This document shows, piece after piece, positions 45,551 through 48,673 of a stretch of 48,673 nucleotides of DNA. The stretch comes from Amphritea sp. 1_MG-2023. GTDB taxonomy: Bacteria > Pseudomonadota > Gammaproteobacteria > Pseudomonadales > Balneatricaceae. Under the pieces are notes generated by a model. The model made no database searches. It saw only the letters and a list, made by a program, of their open reading frames with translations, and was not told the DNA's origin. How positions within the stretch are numbered: the first letter of the stretch is position 1; the number at the start of each line of letters is the position of its first letter. A program made the translations under genes and the position numbers. Location: positions 1-48,673 of the forward strand of contig NZ_JAUOQE010000031.1 of the NCBI RefSeq assembly GCF_030547545.1, read 5' to 3'.

Positions 45551-45916
45551 TCACGCATGATCGTTAAAGATTAACCCCATCATGCCATCAATATGCTTAG
45601 CCAATTTCAACGCCTCTTCAGAGGGGAACTGACGAATCACTTCTTGGGTTTCGCTATCCATGACCTTCACCACGGTTTCTTCGGTATCACTATCGACTGA
45701 AAAGTTCAGATTACGCTGACCGTTATGCATGAATTCATTTAATTTATCGACGACCGCTTGCATCTCTTCAGCAGACATCTCTGGTTGAGCATTACCTGTG
45801 TCAGATATTGATGACACAGGCTGCGTCCCAGCGGCCTTACCCTGGCTCACCGATGACGTTTCAGCGGGCTGAACAGAGGTCAGCGAGCTGCTTGCATTCA
45901 TAGATTCAACGGACAT
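45551..45916 (-). CDS. flaG: FlaG-family flagellar protein
   Basis: A 121-residue protein with a variable Ser/Thr/Gln-rich first half and the conserved FlaG second half (VDKLNEFMHNGQRNLNFSVD, then VKVMDSETQEVIRQFPSEE and a C-terminal GLIFNDHA). FlaG influences filament length in other bacteria, though its exact action is unclear. A GGAG lies eight bases before the ATG. It sits between fliC and fliD as in Pseudomonas and Vibrio. Confidence 0.93.
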   Translation of the reverse strand: MSVESMNASSSLTSVQPAETSSVSQGKAAGTQPVSSISDTGNAQPEMSAEEMQAVVDKLNEFMHNGQRNLNFSVDSDTEETVVKVMDSETQEVIRQFPSEEALKLAKHIDGMMGLIFNDHA

Positions 45917-45933
45917 TTTTATTCTCCTTAACT

Positions 45934-45970
45934 AAAAATCCCCCACCAACTAGGGTGGGTGAGGGATTTT
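45934..45970 (-). terminator. Terminator after fliC
   Basis: On the minus strand AAAATCCC-tcac-CCACC pairs with GGTGGGGGATTTT around a 6-base loop and is followed by T residues. It lies between fliC and flaG, and would make most fliC transcripts monocistronic with some read-through. Confidence 0.88.
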
Positions 45971-45994
45971 AATAGACGGGTTATGCCTGAGTGC

Positions 45995-47998
45995 TTATTG
46001 CAGCAATGACAACACCTGCTGTGGTGCAGCGTTAGCTTGAGCCAACATCGCAGTACCGGCCTGTTGCAATACTTGCGCACGACTCAGGTTAGCCGATTCT
46101 TCAGCAAAGTCAGCATCTTCGATACGTGACCGTGCTTCAGAGACGTTTTCGGCAACGTTAGACAGGTTGCTCACAGTAAAGTCTAGACGGTTAGCCACCG
46201 CACCGAGATCACCACGAGTGGAGTTAATAGTCTCCAGTGCGTTATCAATCACACCGATCGCTTTCTGAGCACCTGCGGCAGTAGAGATGTCTAAGCTGCT
46301 CAGTGAAGTACCGAATGCACCATTCGAAGTAGTGTTAGCATCCAATAGACCTGTCGCCAGTGCACCATTCGCCGTAACATCAACGCTAATTGGTGAACCA
46401 CTATCTGATGTCAGTTTGACACCACCTACACCATCATTAATATCAGTAGTTGCAGCAAGGCCCGCACCGAGAACTCCCGCAAATGCCGCACCGTTATCGC
46501 TAACACCAGTGGCGCTACCAAAAGTCATAGAAGCAACATCGCCCTCTAATCGCACTTCACTACCGGAAAGTACAGCCGTAATACCTGTATCTGCAGTTTT
46601 AGCATTAATCTGAGTGACCGTTGTTGACAGTTTCGCATCAGCACCAGCAGCGATTGTTACACCATTAATCGTAAACGCAGCAGCTGTACCCGCGCCTGTT
46701 GAGTTAGTTGCAGTATCAATTTCAACCGATGTAAAAGCATTGGCTGTCACCCCTGACTCATCACTAACGTCATTAATTGCAGCTACAGTATCTTGTAAAG
46801 CACCCGATTCGCCGGCACCAACTTTCACACCATTAATTGTTACATCACCAGCCGCCAGCGTTGTCGTACCACCATCAGAGGCAGCACCTTCTATAACACC
46901 CGCAGCATTGCTTTCACGGAAGCCTAATGCGGTTAAATCAGCCGAGTTACCAGCCGAACCTCGCTCGATAGTGATATCTTCACCCGAATCTGAAGAAAGG
47001 GCAATAGACGCCTCTGTACTCGCAGCTATGGTACCAGCGGCTCCACCAACATCGGTGATACCAACACTCGCAACATTTTCGGCACTGATACTGAGTTTAT
47101 TGTCATCAGTAATAGAGGCGCTGAGTAAACCACCACCCTCTTCATTTAACTTATCAACCAAAGATTCGAGGCTGTCAGTGTCCGTCACACTAATGGCCGC
47201 AGTGGTACCATCAAGCTTAGTCAGCGTTACGGTTAATGTATCAGTCCCTTCAACTAAGAGACCATCGCCCGCCGTAGTAGCGGTTAACTCAGCATAGGTA
47301 GAAGCCGAAACCCCACTCACATTGGTATTAATCGCATCAACGAGTTCACCCACATTGTCGGTAGCACCATCATACGTTTCACCGATCGCCATAATAGATT
47401 GGCCATTAATCGTCGCCGTATTATTCTCAAGAGAGATATTGGCTTTAGTAATAGAGGCACCCATGACATCAGCACTGGTAGAACCTAAACCCAGCGATTT
47501 GGAATCCATTGCACCAATTTTCATCTCAATGGTCTGGTTGGCTTCAGCACCCACCTGCAGTGTGACACTACCCAAGCTACCATCGAGAACGTTCTGGCCG
47601 TTAAAGCTAGTGGTTTCAGAGATACGATCCAGCTCAGCGACTAGCTGCTCAACCTCGGCATTCATGGTTGAACGGTTACCACTGTCATAGGTACCGTTGG
47701 CAGACTGAACCGACAATTCACGCATACGCTGCAGGATGTTGGTGGATTCGTCCAATGCACCTTCTGCGGTTTGAATCAGTGATTGACCATCGTTGGCGTT
47801 TCGTACCGCTTGGTTTAGACCGCTGATTTGAGACGTCATACGGCTGGCAATGGACAAGCCCGCCGCATCATCAGCCGCTGAGTTGATACGCTTACCACTG
47901 GTGAGTCGCTCCATCGCTTGGTCTTGCTCGTTCAACGAGCTAGTCAGGTTACGCTGAGCGTTCAACGACATTATGTTGGAATTAATTACTAAGCTCAT
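45995..47998 (-). CDS. fliC: Flagellin FliC with long central domain
   Basis: A 667-residue flagellin. The conserved N-terminal D0/D1 region (about 1-175) begins [18 protein letters not shown] and includes [15 protein letters not shown], the TLR5-type segment. The C-terminal D1/D0 region (about 572-667) ends [13 protein letters not shown]. The central surface-exposed part (about 176-571) is unusually long and holds several flagellin-IN-type units with an ING core (around [16 protein letters not shown] and FTINGVTI). A strong GAGGAG ribosome site precedes the ATG. Two sigma28-type promoters and a terminator frame it. Confidence 0.97.
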   Translation of the reverse strand: MSLVINSNIMSLNAQRNLTSSLNEQDQAMERLTSGKRINSAADDAAGLSIASRMTSQISGLNQAVRNANDGQSLIQTAEGALDESTNILQRMRELSVQSANGTYDSGNRSTMNAEVEQLVAELDRISETTSFNGQNVLDGSLGSVTLQVGAEANQTIEMKIGAMDSKSLGLGSTSADVMGASITKANISLENNTATINGQSIMAIGETYDGATDNVGELVDAINTNVSGVSASTYAELTATTAGDGLLVEGTDTLTVTLTKLDGTTAAISVTDTDSLESLVDKLNEEGGGLLSASITDDNKLSISAENVASVGITDVGGAAGTIAASTEASIALSSDSGEDITIERGSAGNSADLTALGFRESNAAGVIEGAASDGGTTTLAAGDVTINGVKVGAGESGALQDTVAAINDVSDESGVTANAFTSVEIDTATNSTGAGTAAAFTINGVTIAAGADAKLSTTVTQINAKTADTGITAVLSGSEVRLEGDVASMTFGSATGVSDNGAAFAGVLGAGLAATTDINDGVGGVKLTSDSGSPISVDVTANGALATGLLDANTTSNGAFGTSLSSLDISTAAGAQKAIGVIDNALETINSTRGDLGAVANRLDFTVSNLSNVAENVSEARSRIEDADFAEESANLSRAQVLQQAGTAMLAQANAAPQQVLSLLQ

Positions 47999-48002
47999 GG
48001 GA

Positions 48003-48033
48003 TGTTCTCCTCATATCAACCAGTTCTGACTGG
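48003..48033 (-). promoter_or_regulatory. fliC ribosome-binding site with adjacent hairpin
   Basis: GAGGAG on the minus strand (48006-48011) lies eight bases before the fliC ATG. Just upstream, CCAGT-N4-ACTGG (48020-48033) can form a small stem that may influence fliC mRNA stability or translation. Confidence 0.45.
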
Positions 48034-48103
48034 CCGTTAATTTGTACAATGTCGGCGTTGTTCTGACCTTTAAAAATCGGAGCGCTACCGGTTATGGAAT
48101 ACT

Positions 48104-48130
48104 TTATCGACCATTTTTTTAGATACTTTA
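48104..48130 (-). promoter_or_regulatory. Proximal sigma28 promoter of fliC
   Basis: The minus strand reads TAAAGTAT-N11-GTCGATAA, one base from the perfect -10 GCCGATAA and close to the -35 TAAAGTTT with the exact 11-base spacer. The start point would be near 48097, about 100 bases upstream of the fliC ATG. Confidence 0.85.
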
Positions 48131-48151
48131 GCGATTCTTTTGAGTTTCTTT

Positions 48152-48167
48152 AGTGATAACGATCACT
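48152..48167. promoter_or_regulatory. CRP/Vfr-like operator
   Basis: A perfect 16-base inverted repeat AGTGAT-AACG-ATCACT. It contains the CRP core GTGA-N6-TCAC. Its centre lies about 62 bases upstream of the start predicted for the proximal fliC promoter, close to the class I CRP position. Confidence 0.45.
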
Positions 48168-48228
48168 TTCTTTTATAGTCTCTATCAGAACCGCTGAGCC
48201 ATACCCTATTTTTGGCCAAGTGAACACC

Positions 48229-48255
48229 TTATCGGCCATTACGCCAACGGCTTTA
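48229..48255 (-). promoter_or_regulatory. Distal sigma28 promoter reading toward fliC
   Basis: The minus strand reads TAAAGCCG-N11-GCCGATAA, with a perfect -10 and a good -35 and the exact spacer. It is about 125 bases upstream of the proximal promoter and its -35 is ten bases from the ribosome site of the divergent FliT-like gene. Confidence 0.85.
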
Positions 48256-48277
48256 GCACATAATTAAGGATAACCCG

Positions 48278-48583
48278 ATGCTCGACCATATCACTCAGGC
48301 ATTTGCCTTAACTCAGGCCATACTCAACGCCGCAGAGCAACAACACTGGGATAAAGTCGAATCGCTACAACAGCGCCGTGAACAATTACTTAAACAAACA
48401 GAAAGCCTACCTGCCCCTGAGGATAAACCCACCTCGCTACAGGTCGCACAGCTTATCAACGACATCAAAGCGATCGACAACCGCATCACCCCGCTATTAC
48501 AACAACACCGTCAAGCCTTGATAAAACAAAAGCTCCAAACCAACAAAGGCCAAAAAATGACCAAAGCCTACAAATCCACGTAG
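48278..48583 (+). CDS. fliT: FliT-like flagellar chaperone
   Basis: A 101-residue all-helical protein. The first helix region ALTQAILNAAEQQHWDKVESLQQRREQLL, the second LINDIKAIDNRITPLLQQHRQALI and the ending KGQKMTKAYKST follow the FliT family pattern (FleP in Pseudomonas). FliT binds FliD before export and, in enterics, restrains the master regulator. AAGGA lies eight bases before the ATG. It is transcribed away from fliC, not placed after fliS where relatives usually lie. Similarity is by pattern, so the identity is likely but not certain. Confidence 0.72.
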   Translation: MLDHITQAFALTQAILNAAEQQHWDKVESLQQRREQLLKQTESLPAPEDKPTSLQVAQLINDIKAIDNRITPLLQQHRQALIKQKLQTNKGQKMTKAYKST

Positions 48584-48673
48584 GGGGGCGGTGAGTCCTG
48601 CGAACCGCACCAGATATTGAATCGCAACGGTGTGATGTTTTTGTAGGAGGCGTGCTGGCATGCCCCTTGGGTA
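48584..48673. repeat. Possible REP-like intergenic repeat at the right edge
   Basis: Downstream of the FliT-like gene, TTTTTGTAGGAGGCGTGCTG near 48639-48658 begins like the TGTAGGAG-type intergenic repeats of pseudomonads and relatives and contains an imperfect inverted repeat GGCGTGC/GCATGCC. An upstream hairpin GCGGT/ACCGC (48594-48609) lacks a T run. The window ends before a second copy can be compared. Confidence 0.3.

Noticed and set aside
46614-47297. Long plus-strand open frame opposite the fliC central region
   Set aside because: It is antisense to flagellin, is rich in Ala, Val, Ser and Pro as expected from a shadow of a Thr/Ala/Gly-rich gene, and has no ribosome site or family resemblance.
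48071-48095. Terminator-like sequence in the fliC leader
   Set aside because: Although T residues follow, only a three-base stem can form, too weak for termination.

Overview
The window is almost entirely a polar-flagellum and chemotaxis locus from a gammaproteobacterium, read mostly on the minus strand. FlhF and FlhG (flagellar number and placement), a ParC-type ParA beside a CheW-like ParP-type protein (polar chemotaxis arrays), MotC/MotD stators and a FleQ-FleS-FleR regulatory cascade all point to the Pseudomonas/Vibrio plan. Moderate GC content and the mix of Pseudomonas-like and Vibrio-like gene order suggest a marine gammaproteobacterium. I cannot name the genus.

Layout in the direction of minus-strand transcription, from high to low coordinates. 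At 48.0-43.0 kb lies the filament block fliC-flaG-fliD-fliS, with a FliT-like chaperone gene divergent from fliC at the right edge. At 42.6-38.6 kb lies the master regulatory operon fleQ-fleS-fleR. At 38.3-26.4 kb there is a non-flagellar acetate module: acs, the response regulator crbR, the hybrid sensor kinase crbS (the only long plus-strand gene), a DUF4212 small subunit with an ActP-like sodium/acetate symporter, and a cNMP-CBS-DUF294 protein with a DnaQ-like exonuclease. At 26.2-10.5 kb lie the basal body, export and switch genes fliEFGHIJ, fliK, fliLMNOPQR, flhB and flhA. At 10.5-0 kb lie flhF, flhG, fliA, cheY, cheZ, cheA, cheB, motC, motD, parA/parC and a truncated parP-like gene. Most neighbours overlap by ATGA or are a few bases apart.

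The genes form a hierarchy. FleQ (sigma54 activator) sits at the top, FleS/FleR next, then structural genes, and FliA (sigma28) drives flagellin. Sequence signals agree: sigma54-type -24/-12 elements before flhA and fliK, FleQ-like boxes at fliE, flhA and fleQ, and two sigma28-type promoters before fliC. Rho-independent terminators separate the units after fliC, fliS, acs, crbS/crbR, the symporter and the exonuclease.

Points most worth a second look are these. The FleQ protein has non-arginine residues at both positions that bind c-di-GMP in characterised FleQ/FlrA, yet has an aspartate at the receiver phosphorylation position. CheA carries four DEFEDLL-type linker repeats that resemble the CheY-binding ends of FliM and CheZ in the same locus. 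The acetate module interrupts the usual fleR-fliE neighbourhood. FliK contains three separate 12-bp in-frame tandem repeat tracts. A CRP-like operator lies between the two fliC sigma28 promoters.
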